A stretch of 64,000 nt of DNA. It comes from Bradyrhizobium sp. CB1015 (lineage in GTDB: Bacteria; Pseudomonadota; Alphaproteobacteria; Rhizobiales; Xanthobacteraceae). The position numbers and the translations under genes were made by a program. This document shows positions 41,979-50,896 of the stretch, in pieces; within the stretch, counting starts at the first letter, position 1; each line of letters begins with the position of its first letter. The notes beneath the pieces are model-generated. The model was not told where the DNA came from. It saw nothing but the letters and a program-made list of their open reading frames with translations, and ran no database searches. The stretch lies in the NCBI RefSeq assembly GCF_025200925.1, contig NZ_CP104174.1, positions 3,658,001 to 3,722,000 on the forward strand, in the 5' to 3' direction.

Positions 41979-42455
41979 ATGCGGAAGTCTCTCACCTTTT
42001 TCCTTTCCGGCCTGGCATTGGCCGTCGCGGCGTCACCCGCCGTAGCCGGCGAGCGGGTGCTTGAGTTCAAGCTGATCACGAAGCCGATCGACCTCAAGGT
42101 CATCGAGGCCGCAAACGTCGAGGGACAGACGGTTGTGTCTGGTAAGTTCTTTGGAGTTGCCGTCTTCAGCGATGGCCGTATCGGAGTGAAAGAGTTCGTG
42201 AATACCTCGGACCTGCTTAAAGGGTCGGGTCCCTTCTTCGGCTATAGCACTTACACGTTCGAGGAGGGCTCGATCACGGCGCGCTACACTGGTTCGGCCA
42301 AAGACGGCAAATCCACGGGCGAATACACCATCCTGTCGGGCACAGGTGCTTATGCGAACGCCACGGGTACGGGAACAATCGAAAGCGCGCCGAACCCGTT
42401 CAAAGGCGTCAACCTGCTAAATATAAAGCTCGTCGTCAAAACCTCAGGCTCGTGA
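41979..42455 (+). CDS. Secreted beta-rich protein, allene-oxide-cyclase-barrel-like
   Basis: A 158-residue protein. A signal peptide (MRKSLTFFLSGLALAVAASPAVAG, cleaved near residue 23) precedes a beta-rich body. Its glycine-rich repeats (GSITARYTGSAKDGKSTGEY, LSGTGAYANATGTGTI) resemble the small beta barrel of allene oxide cyclase-like and dirigent-like proteins. No catalytic residues can be named. A strong ribosome site sits just upstream. Stands alone; function unknown. Confidence 0.72.
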   Translation: MRKSLTFFLSGLALAVAASPAVAGERVLEFKLITKPIDLKVIEAANVEGQTVVSGKFFGVAVFSDGRIGVKEFVNTSDLLKGSGPFFGYSTYTFEEGSITARYTGSAKDGKSTGEYTILSGTGAYANATGTGTIESAPNPFKGVNLLNIKLVVKTSGS

Positions 42456-42876
42456 ACAGCGAATGCTACCAGGTCCCGCACAAAGGCAGTTGATCCCTTT
42501 GCGCGGCGCGTTGGCCCGGTCGGAAACACATTGCCGGCCGGGCAACCTGCTGAAGAAGGGCTGGGAGCCGTGAGATTGATCTTCCCGCTTGGCCAACCGA
42601 CTGGGAGCTGCTGGAGCTTGTCGATTTGCGCGTTGCGCCGAGCGCGATCCATCCCGCGGCCGATGCAGTCGCGAGACGAATGAAGCCGCGGCGATTGATC
42701 GCCGAGGAAACGAAAGATCGCCCCGTCATGGACTACGTTGCACGATCGCCTTGCCTTGCTCGATGTTTAGCGCGGAAGCGGGTGCCCACAATCGACCAAA
42801 GGCGCATGTGAATGTTCGTTCGCAGGCTTTCGATCCGGCGCCCGGCGGCCGGTCGCGTTACCGTTCGAATGCCAGC
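42456..42876. other. Intergenic, no gene seen
   Basis: A 421-base gap before the end of bluB. Open frames here are shadows with no ribosome site. Nothing like a riboswitch, RNA gene or strong terminator was found; the bluB transcript must end in this region. Confidence 0.5.
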
Positions 42877-43509
42877 CTAGCGCCGCAGCGTGAACGCGTC
42901 GGCGCTTCGCCGGTGCTCCCATTTCGCCTGCTCCAGCTCGGGCCGGTCGCACTCGACCTCGGGATAGCCGACGCAGAGATAGGCGATGAATTTCCACGAT
43001 GGCGGCACATCGAGGATGGAATGAATGCGATCCGGATTGAGGATCGACACCCAGCCGATGCCGATGCCCTCGGCACGTGCGGCGAGCCACATCGCGGTGA
43101 TCGCGGCGACCACGGAATATTCCGTCGTTTCAGGCATGGTCGCGCGGCCGAGGCCGTGACCGATGTCGCTGGCCTTGTCGGCGAACACGGCGAGATGGCC
43201 GGGCGCCTGTTCGAGGCCCGACAGTTTCAGCGTGGCATAGCGCGCCGCGCGCTCGCCGGAATAGCAATTGAGCGCATCGGCGTTGCACGCCTTGAAATCG
43301 TCCGTGATCGCCCGGCGCCGCGCGGCATCATCGACGATGACGAAGCGCCAGGGCTGGCTGAGGCCGACCGAGGGCGAGAGGCAGGCGGTCTCGATCAGGC
43401 GATCGATCGCACCCTCGGGCAATGGATCGCTGCGGAAGCGGCGCACGTCGCGGCGCCACACGAACAGCTCGCGCAAGTGCTGGCGGAAGGTATCGTCGAA
43501 CTCGACCAT
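42877..43509 (-). CDS. bluB: BluB, 5,6-dimethylbenzimidazole synthase
   Basis: A 210-residue nitroreductase-like flavoprotein that converts reduced FMN and O2 to DMB, the lower ligand of cobalamin. Key stretches are FVWRRDVRRFRSDPLP near residue 16, CLSPSVGLSQPWRFVIV near 43 and the GIGWVSILNPD segment near 150, typical of BluB rather than general nitroreductases. It follows cobV(cobS) with a 4-base gap, in an operon transcribed cobP-cobV-bluB. DMB synthesis here fits the aerobic cobalamin block. Confidence 0.93.
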   Translation of the reverse strand: MVEFDDTFRQHLRELFVWRRDVRRFRSDPLPEGAIDRLIETACLSPSVGLSQPWRFVIVDDAARRRAITDDFKACNADALNCYSGERAARYATLKLSGLEQAPGHLAVFADKASDIGHGLGRATMPETTEYSVVAAITAMWLAARAEGIGIGWVSILNPDRIHSILDVPPSWKFIAYLCVGYPEVECDRPELEQAKWEHRRSADAFTLRR

Positions 43510-43513
43510 GAGG

Positions 43514-44296
43514 TCATCGCCCCATCTGGAAGGACGCGGCCACCAGCAGGATCAGGATCTCGCCCGTCTGCTCGAACGCGCCGAGGATGTCGCCGGTCTG
43601 CCCGCCGATCTGGCGGACGGCAAGCCGCGCCAGCATCAGGCCGGCAAGCGACAGCAGGATCAGGCCGACCAGCGCCTTGCCCGGCCCCAACGCCAGGGCA
43701 AGCGCGAGCGTTCCAAGCGCGAAGGCGATCGCCACGCTGCGGCCGGGTGGCGCCCCGGCGCTGGCCGACAGCCCATCAGGCCGCGCCGGCGGGACCAGCG
43801 ACATGAAGGCCGGCACGCCGGCGCGGGCAGCAGCGTGCGCCGCGCACAGTGCGAGCATGACGGCCCATGGATTTGCGATCGTCGCAAGCGCGCTCCAGCG
43901 CAGTCCGAACGACAGGATGAGTGCGCAAGTCCCATAGCTCCCGATCCGGCTGTCGCGCATGATCTCGAGCTTGCGCTCGCGCGTGCGGCCGCCGCCGAGC
44001 CCGTCCGCCGTGTCGGCAAGTCCGTCCTCGTGCAGCGCGCCGGTGATGAGGGCCGTCGTGGCCAGCACGAGCAGGGCGGCAAGACTCGGCGTCAGTCCGA
44101 AGCGAATGGCGATCTTGTAAGTGAGGGCGCCGGCGATGCCGACCAGCAGTCCCGCGACCGGCAGCGCCCACGTTGCCCGCGCAACGGCGCCGTCTCCCAC
44201 AGGCTTCGAGGATGCCACCGGGAGGATCGTCACGAACGATGTCGCCATCCTGAGATCGGCGAAGATGTCTTTGAGGTGCTCGGCGCGCGGAGTCAT
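43514..44296 (-). CDS. cobV: Adenosylcobinamide-GDP ribazoletransferase (cobalamin synthase, CobV/CobS)
   Basis: A 260-residue membrane enzyme that joins adenosylcobinamide-GDP and alpha-ribazole, the last assembly step. The motif HEDGLADTADGLGGGRTRERKLEIMRDSRIGSYG is recognisable in its parts (EDGLADTADG near residue 90). About six hydrophobic helices. I start at MTPRAEHLK, where the ATG overlaps the cobP stop (ATGA); the same frame runs to 44818 but that is a shadow of cobP. E. coli naming would be cobS. Confidence 0.93.
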   Translation of the reverse strand: MTPRAEHLKDIFADLRMATSFVTILPVASSKPVGDGAVARATWALPVAGLLVGIAGALTYKIAIRFGLTPSLAALLVLATTALITGALHEDGLADTADGLGGGRTRERKLEIMRDSRIGSYGTCALILSFGLRWSALATIANPWAVMLALCAAHAAARAGVPAFMSLVPPARPDGLSASAGAPPGRSVAIAFALGTLALALALGPGKALVGLILLSLAGLMLARLAVRQIGGQTGDILGAFEQTGEILILLVAASFQMGR

Positions 44297-44796
44297 TTCA
44301 GCTTCATCGGCAGGCCGGCGACGACGAACTCGACCTCGTCGGCGACGCCAGCAATGATCTGGTTCATGATCCCGGCGGCGTCGCGGAAGCTGCGCGCCAG
44401 CGCATTGTCGGGCACGATGCCGAGCCCGACCTCGTTGGTGACGAGGACGACGGGGCTGTTGAGACGGGGCAGGGCATCGGCGAGCTCTCTCACGTCGCGC
44501 TCCCAGTCGCGCGCCGCATGCACCAGATTGGAGAGCCACAGCGTCAGGCAGTCCACCAGCCTCGCGCCGTCGCCATCGGTCGAGAGCAGCGCGGACACGA
44601 GATCGAGCGGCACCTCGCGCTCGATCCAATCGGTTCCGCGCCGGGCGCGATGTCTTGCGATGCGTTCCTGCATTTCGCCATCGAGCGCTTCGGCCGTCGC
44701 GAGGTAGACGGGCTGGCCGGGAAAGCTGCGCGCGCGCGCTTCCGCCCGGGTGCTCTTGCCCGATCGCGCCCCGCCGGTAATCAGAATGACGGCCAT
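44293..44796 (-). CDS. cobP: Adenosylcobinamide kinase/guanylyltransferase
   Basis: A 167-residue bifunctional CobP/CobU enzyme that phosphorylates adenosylcobinamide and transfers GMP to it. Walker A is GGARSGKS at residues 8-15. Other family stretches are LVDCLTLWLSNL near 80 and VLVTNEVGLGIVP near 116. It leads the minus-strand operon cobP-cobV-bluB and is divergent from cobD. No cobalamin riboswitch was found in the 121-base upstream gap. Confidence 0.94.
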   Translation of the reverse strand: MAVILITGGARSGKSTRAEARARSFPGQPVYLATAEALDGEMQERIARHRARRGTDWIEREVPLDLVSALLSTDGDGARLVDCLTLWLSNLVHAARDWERDVRELADALPRLNSPVVLVTNEVGLGIVPDNALARSFRDAAGIMNQIIAGVADEVEFVVAGLPMKLK

Positions 44797-44917
44797 GATG
44801 GTCTCCTGCCGTCAGCACTAATCATCAAACGCGGCCAAAGACAAAGCCGAAATCCGGCGGCGAGGGGCTTGCGCTCGGCCGCCGTCTTGCGCAACAGGGG
44901 CGGGACAGGAGACCGAT

Positions 44918-45859
44918 GTGGACTTTGCGGGCGCGATGGTGGTGGCGATGGCGGTGGATGCCCTTCTGGGCTGGCCGGCGTGGCTGTTCGCGCGGATCGG
45001 CCATCCCGTCACCTGGCTGGGCGGGCTGATTGCCGCCATCGACACCGCCTGGAATCGCGCGTCCGATCCGCCGGCTTTGCGTCGAGCCGCCGGCGTCGCC
45101 GGCGCGCTTGCGGTGTTCGCGCTCTCCGCTGCGCTCGGTTGGGCGCTGCAATCACTGCTTCCTTCGGGTTGGGTCCAGATCGTGCTGATTGGCATCCTGG
45201 CCTGGCCATTGGTCGCGCTGCGCTCGCTGCATGATCATGTGGCTGCCGTGGCCACGCCCTTGCTGGACGGCGACGTCGCCGCCGCGCGCGATGCGGTCTC
45301 ACGCATCGTCGGCCGCGATCCCGCAAGCCTCGATGACGCCGGCATCGCGCGCGCGGCGATCGAGAGCCTTGCGGAGAACGCCTCCGACGGCATTGTCGCG
45401 CCGGTGTTCTGGGGCGCGCTGTTGGGCTTGCCCGGTATCCTCGGCTACAAGGCGATCAACACGCTGGACTCCATGATCGGCCACCGCAGCGAACGCCACG
45501 AAGCCTTTGGCTGGGCGGCAGCGCGCATCGACGATGTCGCCAATTTCATCCCGGCGCGGCTGACCGGATTTCTCTTCGTGCTGCTGGCACCGCAGCGGTC
45601 GGAAGCATTGGCCTGCATGACGCACGATGCGCGCCGTCATCGTTCGCCCAATGCCGGCTGGCCGGAAGCGGCCATGGCGGGCGGACTCGGCGTGCGGCTC
45701 AGCGGTCCCCGCATCTATCATGGCAGCGTTAGCAACGAGCCCTGGCTGAACGACGGCGCGCGCGATCCGCGCGCCGCCGACATTGCGAAGGCGCTGACCG
45801 TCTACCGTCGCGCCATGCTGCTGGTCGCAGGCCTGCTTGCGATCCTGGCCTTGGCGTGA
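44918..45859 (+). CDS. cobD: Adenosylcobinamide-phosphate synthase (CobD/CbiB)
   Basis: A 313-residue membrane enzyme that attaches the aminopropanol arm to adenosylcobyric acid. Typical segments: DALLGWPAWLFARIGHPVTW at the N-terminus, ESLAENASDGIVAPVFWGA near residue 148 and GYKAINTLDSMIGH near 177. The GTG start at 44918 has AGGAGA five bases upstream. It overlaps cobC by GTGA at 45856-45859. Confidence 0.93.
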   Translation: MDFAGAMVVAMAVDALLGWPAWLFARIGHPVTWLGGLIAAIDTAWNRASDPPALRRAAGVAGALAVFALSAALGWALQSLLPSGWVQIVLIGILAWPLVALRSLHDHVAAVATPLLDGDVAAARDAVSRIVGRDPASLDDAGIARAAIESLAENASDGIVAPVFWGALLGLPGILGYKAINTLDSMIGHRSERHEAFGWAAARIDDVANFIPARLTGFLFVLLAPQRSEALACMTHDARRHRSPNAGWPEAAMAGGLGVRLSGPRIYHGSVSNEPWLNDGARDPRAADIAKALTVYRRAMLLVAGLLAILALA

Positions 45860-46995
45860 AAGAACGGGGCATGCGCGAGCACGGTGGAAACCTCGATATG
45901 GCCCAGCAGCGGTTTGGCGGCCGGGCGGAGGATTGGATCGACCTGTCGACCGGGATCAACCGGCAGCCTTATCCGGTGGGCGAGGTGAGCGCGCGCGCGT
46001 GGAGCGCGCTGCCGTCGCGCGCCGAGATCGAGGCCCTGCATCGGGCCGCGCAGCAAGCCTATCGCACGAGCGCGTCCATTGTCGCGATGGGCGGTGCGCA
46101 AGCCGCCATTCAATTGCTACCGCAGCTCGCGGCGCCCGGGCGCGCGCGCATCCTCGCGCCGACCTACAATGAATATGCCGGCGTCCTGTCAGCCGCGGGC
46201 TGGGATGTAAAGGAGGCTGCGGAGCTCGATGCGCTCGCGGGTGCGGACCTCGCCATCGTCGTCAATCCGAACAATCCCGATGGGCGATGCCATTCGCGCA
46301 AGGATCTGCTCGCGCTGCTGCCGCGCGTCGGCCGTCTCGTCATCGACGAGAGCTTTGTCGATGCCGATCCGCAATTGTCGCTTGCACCCGAAGCGGATCG
46401 ACCGGGACTGTTGATCCTGCGGTCGTTCGGAAAGTTCTATGGGTTGGCCGGCCTGCGGCTTGGCTTCGCAATGGGCCATGCGCCCGACGTCGAGAGGCTT
46501 GCCGTGATGTCAGGTCCGTGGCCTGTTTCGGGCGCGGCGATCGAAATCGGCTGTCGTGCCTTGCGCGATGAGGCCTGGGCGGAGGCGACGTCGGCGCGGC
46601 TCGCGCGCGACTGTGTCCGCCTCGACGAGATGGCACGAGCGCAGGGGTGGCGGCTTGTCGGCGGCGCGTCACTCTTTCGTCTCTACCAGACGCCGGATGC
46701 GCTTGCTGCGCAGGAGATGCTCGCGCGCAGGCAAGTCTGGTCCCGCGTCTTCGCGCAACAGCCGACATGGCTGCGCCTCGGCCTTCCCGGCAGCGAAGCC
46801 GAATGGACGCGCCTTGCAAAGGTCCTGGAGCATGGTGATCATGAGTTCGATCGTCGCCACGACGAAGGTGCGCTCCCTCTCCCGCTTGCGGGAGAGGGTC
46901 GGGGAGAGGGTGTCTCCGCAACGGGACAATCCCCAAGCGGAGAAAGCCCTCACTCGGCTCTTCGCGCCGACCTCTCCCGCAAGCGGGAGAGGTGA
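45856..46995 (+). CDS. cobC: Threonine-phosphate decarboxylase-like CobC
   Basis: A 379-residue PLP enzyme of aminotransferase fold I that supplies the aminopropanol precursor. HGGNLDMAQQRFGG at the N-terminus and the lysine segment LRSFGKFYGLAGLRLGF near residue 190 are typical. The body ends near residue 325 (EWTRLAKVLE). The remaining roughly 45 residues (HDEGALPLPLAGEGRGEG... to DLSRKRER) are encoded largely by the REP-like hairpins at 46875-46992 and look like an accidental tail. GTG start overlaps the cobD stop; an ATG at 45871 is an alternative. Confidence 0.9.
   Translation: MKERGMREHGGNLDMAQQRFGGRAEDWIDLSTGINRQPYPVGEVSARAWSALPSRAEIEALHRAAQQAYRTSASIVAMGGAQAAIQLLPQLAAPGRARILAPTYNEYAGVLSAAGWDVKEAAELDALAGADLAIVVNPNNPDGRCHSRKDLLALLPRVGRLVIDESFVDADPQLSLAPEADRPGLLILRSFGKFYGLAGLRLGFAMGHAPDVERLAVMSGPWPVSGAAIEIGCRALRDEAWAEATSARLARDCVRLDEMARAQGWRLVGGASLFRLYQTPDALAAQEMLARRQVWSRVFAQQPTWLRLGLPGSEAEWTRLAKVLEHGDHEFDRRHDEGALPLPLAGEGRGEGVSATGQSPSGESPHSALRADLSRKRER
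46875..46992. repeat. Pair of CCTCTCCCGC REP-like hairpins in the cobC 3' end
   Basis: Hairpin one: CCCTCTCCCGC (46875-46885), TT, GCGGGAGAGGG (46888-46898). Hairpin two: CCTCTCCCGC (46971-46980), AA, GCGGGAGAGG (46983-46992). They flank about 70 bases that include GTCGGGGAGAGGGTG. The whole unit is a REP-like doublet, and it lies inside the last part of the cobC reading frame just before the convergent cobQ. Confidence 0.8.
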
Positions 46996-47029
46996 ACCAG
47001 CCGCGGTGATCGGTCAACTAATGCCATCT

Positions 47030-48478
47030 CTAGCGCGCTAGAGCGAGCAGGCCTTCGACGTCGAGATGGGTTTCGATGTGATCGGCCAGCGCCTCGAGCG
47101 CGCTTTCGACCCGGTCGTGATAAGGCTCGTCGCCCGCGGGAATGCCGAGCTTGGCGAGGTAGGCCCTGCGGAAATCATCCGACGTGAACAGGCCGTGCAG
47201 ATAGCTGCCCTGCACACGTCCGTCGCGCGAGATGGCGCCTTCGGGCTTGCCGTCCAGCTTCGCGAAGGGACGGGCGCGATCCGGGCCGTCGGTTCGCCCG
47301 ATGTGGATCTCGTAGGCCTGGATCGGCTGATCCGTCGCCGCGTGCACGGCCGCAACACGCGTGAGCGTTTTTTGCGGGCTCATTACCGTCTCGACATCGA
47401 GAAGTCCGAGGCCCGGCGTGTCGCCCGCGGATCCCTCGATGCCTTCGGGGTCGGCGACGCTGCGTCCCAGCATCTGATAGCCGCCGCAGAGGCCGAGCAC
47501 ATGGCCGCCCCTGCGGTGGTGCGCGAGCAGGTCGATGTCCCAGCCCTGCGCGCGCAGGAAGGCGAGATCGCCGCGCGTGGATTTGGAGCCGGGAATGATG
47601 ACGAGGCGCACGTCGCCCGGGATCGCTTCCCCCGGCCGCACCATCACGAGATCGACACCCGGCTCGAGCTTGAGCGGATCGAGATCGTCGAAGTTGGCGA
47701 TCCGCGACAGTGCGAGACAGGCGATCTTGCATTGGCCGGGCTTGCGCGCGTCGCGCAGGCCCAGCGCATCCTCGGCCGGCAGCTCGCCGGCACGCGTGAA
47801 CCAGGGCAGCACGCCGAGGCCGCGCCATGCAGTCTTTTGCTCGATCAGCCTGTAGCCGTCGTCGAACAGGGTGGGATCGCCGCGGAACTTGTTGATGACG
47901 AAGCCGGAGATCATCGCGGCATCGTCGGGGTCGATCACCGTCTTGATGCCGACCAATTGGGCGATGACGCCGCCACGGTCGATGTCGCCGACCAGCACGA
48001 CGGGCACGTCCGCCTTGCGGGCGAAGCCCATATTGGCGATGTCGGACTTGCGCAAATTCACCTCGGCCGGACTGCCGGCGCCTTCGACCAGCACCAGATC
48101 GGCCCGCGCCTTCAAGCGTTCGAAGCTCTCCAGCACCGCGCCCATCAGCGACGGCTTCATCGCCGCGTATTCGCGCGCGCGTGCGGTCGCGATGCGCTTG
48201 CCATGGACCACGACTTGCGCGCCGACATCGGTCTCGGGCTTGAGCAGCACCGGGTTCATGTCGGTGTGCGGCTCGACGCCGGCGGCAAGCGCCTGCATCG
48301 CCTGGGCACGGCCGATCTCGCCGCCGTCGACGGTCACGGCGGCGTTGTTCGACATGTTCTGCGGCTTGAACGGCAGCACGCGCAGGCCGCGCCGCGTGAA
48401 GGCGCGCGCAAGGCCGGCGACGATGAGCGACTTGCCCACGTCCGAGCCCGCCCCCTGGATCATCAATGCGCGTGCCAT
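47030..48478 (-). CDS. cobQ: Cobyric acid synthase
   Basis: A 482-residue glutamine-dependent amidase that adds four amides to adenosylcobyrinic acid a,c-diamide. N-terminal Walker A-like GAGSDVGKS at residues 9-17, and [11 protein letters not shown] near 37. The glutaminase Cys lies in [10 protein letters not shown] near residue 330 and the His in GSYLHGLF near 428. It is convergent with cobC and seven bases downstream of cobO, with which it probably shares a transcript. Confidence 0.95.
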   Translation of the reverse strand: MARALMIQGAGSDVGKSLIVAGLARAFTRRGLRVLPFKPQNMSNNAAVTVDGGEIGRAQAMQALAAGVEPHTDMNPVLLKPETDVGAQVVVHGKRIATARAREYAAMKPSLMGAVLESFERLKARADLVLVEGAGSPAEVNLRKSDIANMGFARKADVPVVLVGDIDRGGVIAQLVGIKTVIDPDDAAMISGFVINKFRGDPTLFDDGYRLIEQKTAWRGLGVLPWFTRAGELPAEDALGLRDARKPGQCKIACLALSRIANFDDLDPLKLEPGVDLVMVRPGEAIPGDVRLVIIPGSKSTRGDLAFLRAQGWDIDLLAHHRRGGHVLGLCGGYQMLGRSVADPEGIEGSAGDTPGLGLLDVETVMSPQKTLTRVAAVHAATDQPIQAYEIHIGRTDGPDRARPFAKLDGKPEGAISRDGRVQGSYLHGLFTSDDFRRAYLAKLGIPAGDEPYHDRVESALEALADHIETHLDVEGLLALAR

Positions 48479-48485
48479 CGTGCCT

Positions 48486-49121
48486 TCAGAACTCGACGCC
48501 GGCCTGCGCCTTGATGCCGGAACGGAACGGGTGCTTCACCAGCGTCATCTCGGTGACGAGGTCGGCGATCTCGATCAGCTCGTCCTTGGCGTTACGGCCG
48601 GTGAGCACGACATGCGTCATCGGTGGCTTCTGCGTCGTCAGGAAGTCGACGACTTCCGCGACGTCGAGATAATCGTAGCGGAGCGCGATGTTGATCTCGT
48701 CGAGCACGACCATGCGCAAGTTCGCGTCAAGGATCAGCTCCTTGGCTTTCTCCCAGCCGGCGCGTGCGGCGGCGATGTCGCGGGCACGGTCCTGCGTCTC
48801 CCAGGTGAAACCTTCGCCCATCGCGTGGAACTGACAGAGATCGCCGAAATGGCCGGTGAGCAGGCGCCGTTCGCCGGTATCCCAGGCGCCCTTGATGAAT
48901 TGCACCACCGCGCAAGGGAAGCCATGCGCGACGCAACGGACGATCATGCCGAAGGCCGAGGAGGATTTTCCCTTGCCGGCGCCGGTATGGACGATGATCA
49001 GGCCCTTTTCGCCGCTCTTGGTCGCCATGATCTTGTCGCGGGCGGCCTTCTTCTTCGCCATTTTCTGGGCGTGCCGGGCGTCGGTTTGCTCGGCTGTTTG
49101 GGTATCCGGTTCAGACGTCAT
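48486..49121 (-). CDS. cobO: Cob(I)yrinic acid a,c-diamide adenosyltransferase
   Basis: A 211-residue CobO/BtuR-type adenosyltransferase that puts the upper adenosyl ligand on the corrinoid. P-loop TGAGKGKS at residues 46-53, then [11 protein letters not shown] near 77 and the Walker [11 protein letters not shown] near 140. Start [10 protein letters not shown] is chosen; the frame upstream runs into the riboswitch region and is not coding. Divergent from the riboswitch-led DUF1636-cobW operon. Confidence 0.95.
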   Translation of the reverse strand: MTSEPDTQTAEQTDARHAQKMAKKKAARDKIMATKSGEKGLIIVHTGAGKGKSSSAFGMIVRCVAHGFPCAVVQFIKGAWDTGERRLLTGHFGDLCQFHAMGEGFTWETQDRARDIAAARAGWEKAKELILDANLRMVVLDEINIALRYDYLDVAEVVDFLTTQKPPMTHVVLTGRNAKDELIEIADLVTEMTLVKHPFRSGIKAQAGVEF

Positions 49122-49171
49122 GGGACCCGGTCCTTCGGCTTGACAAGTGGCGGCCACCGGCAAATGGTGGC

Positions 49172-49370
49172 CCGGCGTTGGTTCCTGTCCTATGACAGGC
49201 GAAGAGGGAATGCGATAGGGTCCGAATCGCAAGATCTGGATCCAAACTGCAGCCGCCCCCGCGACCGTGACCGGAGAGATGCCCGAAGCCACTGATTCCT
49301 TTTGGAATCGGGAAGGCGGGGATCGAAGGGCCAAAACCCTGCTCCGCAAGCCGGGAGACCTGCCAGCGCG
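49172..49370 (+). ncRNA. Cobalamin riboswitch upstream of DUF1636-cobW-cobN
   Basis: The conserved blocks appear in order: GGCGTTGGTTCC start, GAAGAGGGAATGCG, GCAGCCGCCCCCGCGACCG, GCCACTG, GGGAAGGCGGGG, and the B12 box AGCCGGGAGACCTGCCAGC at 49349-49367. The gap to the DUF1636 start is about 105 bases and holds GC-rich pairing sequence but no T-tract, so control by hiding the ribosome site is more likely than termination. Binding of adenosylcobalamin would turn off the operon. Confidence 0.9.
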
Positions 49371-49475
49371 GACGAGTTTTGGACCGGCGGACGGGGTGTT
49401 CCGCGACGGGGAAGCGGGCCTTCAGGAGAATGGTCCGTGCGCCTCATCGCCTCCCGCTGTTATCTGGAAGAGGCG

Positions 49476-49850
49476 ATGACCGTCACACTTCATGTCTGCA
49501 TCACCTGCCGCGCCGGCCAGACGCTTGGCGAGGGCGAGACGACGCCCGGCAAGCGTCTGCATGGCGCGATCCTCGAGGCCGGCGTGCCCGAGGGCGTCAG
49601 CGTGGTTCCCGTCGAATGCCTGTCGGCCTGCAGCCAGGGCTGCTCGGTCGCGCTCAGCGCGCCCGGCCGCTGGTCCTATGTCTATGGCCGCTTGTCGGAT
49701 GCGAATGCGCAGGACGTTGTTGCAGGCGCCGCGGCCTACGCTGCCGCGCCCGATGGAATCGTGCCCTGGCGGAGCCGGCCGGAAATCTTCCGCAAGCAGT
49801 CGCTTGCCCGCATTCCCCCTATTGCCGTCGTGCCGGAGGCCGCCGAATGA
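49476..49850 (+). CDS. DUF1636 metal-binding-like protein
   Basis: A 124-residue protein with a cysteine pattern like a thioredoxin-like ferredoxin: C8-x2-C11 near the N-terminus and C48-x3-C52-x3-C56. This could bind an iron-sulfur cluster or cobalt. DUF1636 genes often sit beside cobW and cobN in alphaproteobacteria, but their role is unknown to me. It is the first gene after the riboswitch, with GGAAGAGG just before its ATG, and overlaps cobW by ATGA. Its place suggests cobalt delivery or sensing for the cobaltochelatase. Confidence 0.85.
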   Translation: MTVTLHVCITCRAGQTLGEGETTPGKRLHGAILEAGVPEGVSVVPVECLSACSQGCSVALSAPGRWSYVYGRLSDANAQDVVAGAAAYAAAPDGIVPWRSRPEIFRKQSLARIPPIAVVPEAAE

Positions 49851-50896
49851 ACTCGCTCGCAAAAGTCCCGGTTACGGTGGTCACCGGTTTTCTCGGCTCC
49901 GGCAAGACGACGCTGATCCAGCATCTGCTCAGCAATGCCGGCGGCAAGAAGCTCGCGGTGCTCGTCAACGAGTTCGGCAGCGAGGGCGTCGACGGCGAGA
50001 TCCTGAAGTCCTGCGCCGATGCGAACTGCCCGGAGGAGAACATCGTCGAGCTCGCCAATGGCTGCATCTGCTGCACCGTCGCCGACGATTTTATTCCGAC
50101 GATGGAGCAGCTCTTGGCGCGGCCGGTGCGGCCCGATCACATCCTGATCGAGACCTCGGGACTGGCATTGCCGAAGCCGCTGCTGAAGGCGTTCGACTGG
50201 CCGGAGATCCGTTCGCGCATCACGGTCGACGGCGTGATTGCGCTGGCCGATGCCGAAGCTGTCGCCGCCGGCCGCTTCGCGCCGGATCCGGCTGCGGTCG
50301 AAGCGCAGCGCGCGGCGGACGAAAATCTCGATCACGAGACGCCGCTGTCGGAAGTGTTCGAGGACCAGATCGCCTGTGCCGACATCGTGCTGCTGACCAA
50401 GGCCGACCTTGCCGGCGCCGCCGGAATCGAAGCCGCAAAGGCCGCGATCACCGCCGAGATGCCGCGCCGCGTGCCGATGCTGACCGTCACCGACGGCGCG
50501 ATCGATGCGCGCGTCATCCTCGGCCTTGGCGCGGCGGCCGAGAATGATTTCGCCGCGCGGCCCTCGCATCATGATGGCGAGGAGGAGCATGAGCATGATG
50601 ATTTCGCCTCCGTCGTGATCGATCTTCCGGAGGTGGCCGATATCGAGGCGCTGGTCGCATCGGTGCAGAAGCTGGCGCGCGAGCAGAACGTGCTGCGGGC
50701 CAAGGGCTATATCGCGGTCGCGGGCAAGCCGATGCGCCTGTTGCTGCAGGCGGTCGGCGAGCGCGTGCGCCACCAGTTCGACAAGCCCTGGGGCGCGGGT
50801 CTCAGGCAGTCAAAACTCGTCGTGATCGGCGAGCATGGCGATATCGACGAGGCAGCCATCAAGGCAGGACTTGCTGTTTCAAGGCTTGGTATCTGA
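49847..50896 (+). CDS. cobW: CobW, GTPase metallochaperone
   Basis: A 349-residue G3E-family GTPase thought to deliver Co2+ to cobaltochelatase. Walker A GFLGSGKT at residues 14-21, metal-binding C73-I-C75-C76, the SSG-like motif IETSGLALPKP near 103 and a TKAD guanine motif near 183. A His/acid-rich linker (HHDGEEEHEHDD) near 242 probably binds metal. The stop shares a base with the cobN start (TGATG), so it is coupled to the chelatase it serves. Confidence 0.94.
   Translation: MNSLAKVPVTVVTGFLGSGKTTLIQHLLSNAGGKKLAVLVNEFGSEGVDGEILKSCADANCPEENIVELANGCICCTVADDFIPTMEQLLARPVRPDHILIETSGLALPKPLLKAFDWPEIRSRITVDGVIALADAEAVAAGRFAPDPAAVEAQRAADENLDHETPLSEVFEDQIACADIVLLTKADLAGAAGIEAAKAAITAEMPRRVPMLTVTDGAIDARVILGLGAAAENDFAARPSHHDGEEEHEHDDFASVVIDLPEVADIEALVASVQKLAREQNVLRAKGYIAVAGKPMRLLLQAVGERVRHQFDKPWGAGLRQSKLVVIGEHGDIDEAAIKAGLAVSRLGI

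Noticed and set aside
44297..44818. Extension of the cobV frame upstream of 44296
   Set aside because: It overlaps cobP entirely and reads as an Arg/Gly-rich shadow; the cobV start fits the ATGA overlap.
49122..49349. N-terminal extension of the cobO frame
   Set aside because: The extension reads through the opposite strand of the riboswitch, which explains the sequence conservation there.
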